This document shows, piece by piece, positions 6,530-6,559 of a stretch of DNA of 6,559 nt. Location of the stretch: NCBI GenBank assembly GCA_021807845.1, contig JAKBCM010000078.1, forward strand, positions 1-6,559, read 5' to 3'. Below the pieces are notes generated by a model. That model was given only the letters and a program-made list of their open reading frames with translations. It searched no databases and was not told where the DNA came from. This DNA comes from Pseudomonadota bacterium (lineage in GTDB: Bacteria > Pseudomonadota > Gammaproteobacteria > Legionellales > Legionellaceae). Each line of letters opens with the position of its first letter. The stretch's first letter is position 1. The position numbers were made by a program, and so were the translations under genes.

Positions 6530-6559
6530 TTTGTTCTCCTAATACTTTGTTTTCTTACT

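Noticed and set aside
1..6559. CRISPR array or phage integrase gene in the window
   Set aside because: There are no regularly spaced direct repeats and no ORF with tyrosine- or serine-recombinase motifs. If the att-like site is real, its integrase is outside the window.

Overview
The window looks like a moderately AT-rich gammaproteobacterial chromosome. The ribonucleotide reductase genes are of the long Pseudomonas/Legionella type. A large membrane-associated protein of unknown function and short foldback repeats of the TCATTCCCGCG...CGGGAAT kind fit an intracellular or host-associated lineage such as Legionellales. That placement is inference; the window has no rRNA or other taxonomic marker.

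Left part (1-2946, + strand): the 3' two thirds of nrdA (the gene is already open at base 1) followed by a complete nrdB. Together they encode a class Ia ribonucleotide reductase. The catalytic cysteines, the radical-relay tyrosines, the diiron ligands and the stable-radical tyrosine are all visible. The 66 bp between the genes contains a REP-like hairpin.

Middle (2947-3190): no gene. A nested set of inverted repeats (about 2963-3177) separates nrdB from the convergent gene on the other strand. It has the look of a decayed MITE or palindromic repeat and includes a possible weak bidirectional terminator.

Centre-right (3191-5806, - strand): an 871-residue protein that I do not recognise. It is built from an incomplete and two complete copies of one module. 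Each complete copy ends in a predicted membrane hairpin followed by an L-A-(E/K)-R-P motif, and a charged linker joins the two. This is the most interesting gene in the window. An effector or other host-interaction role is possible but unproven.

Right end (5807-6559): mostly non-coding. It holds the leader of the 871-residue gene, a stretch with a possible coding relic (6045-6194), and a 24-nt exact match to the layout of a tRNA-Ser 3' end (T-loop to CCA) with the rest of the tRNA missing. This is the signature of an attachment site left by an integrated element. Beyond it, two palindromes and two short overlapping ORFs on opposite strands may be the edge of that element. By the usual geometry, the element would lie to the right of 6251, so the 871-residue gene would be outside it.
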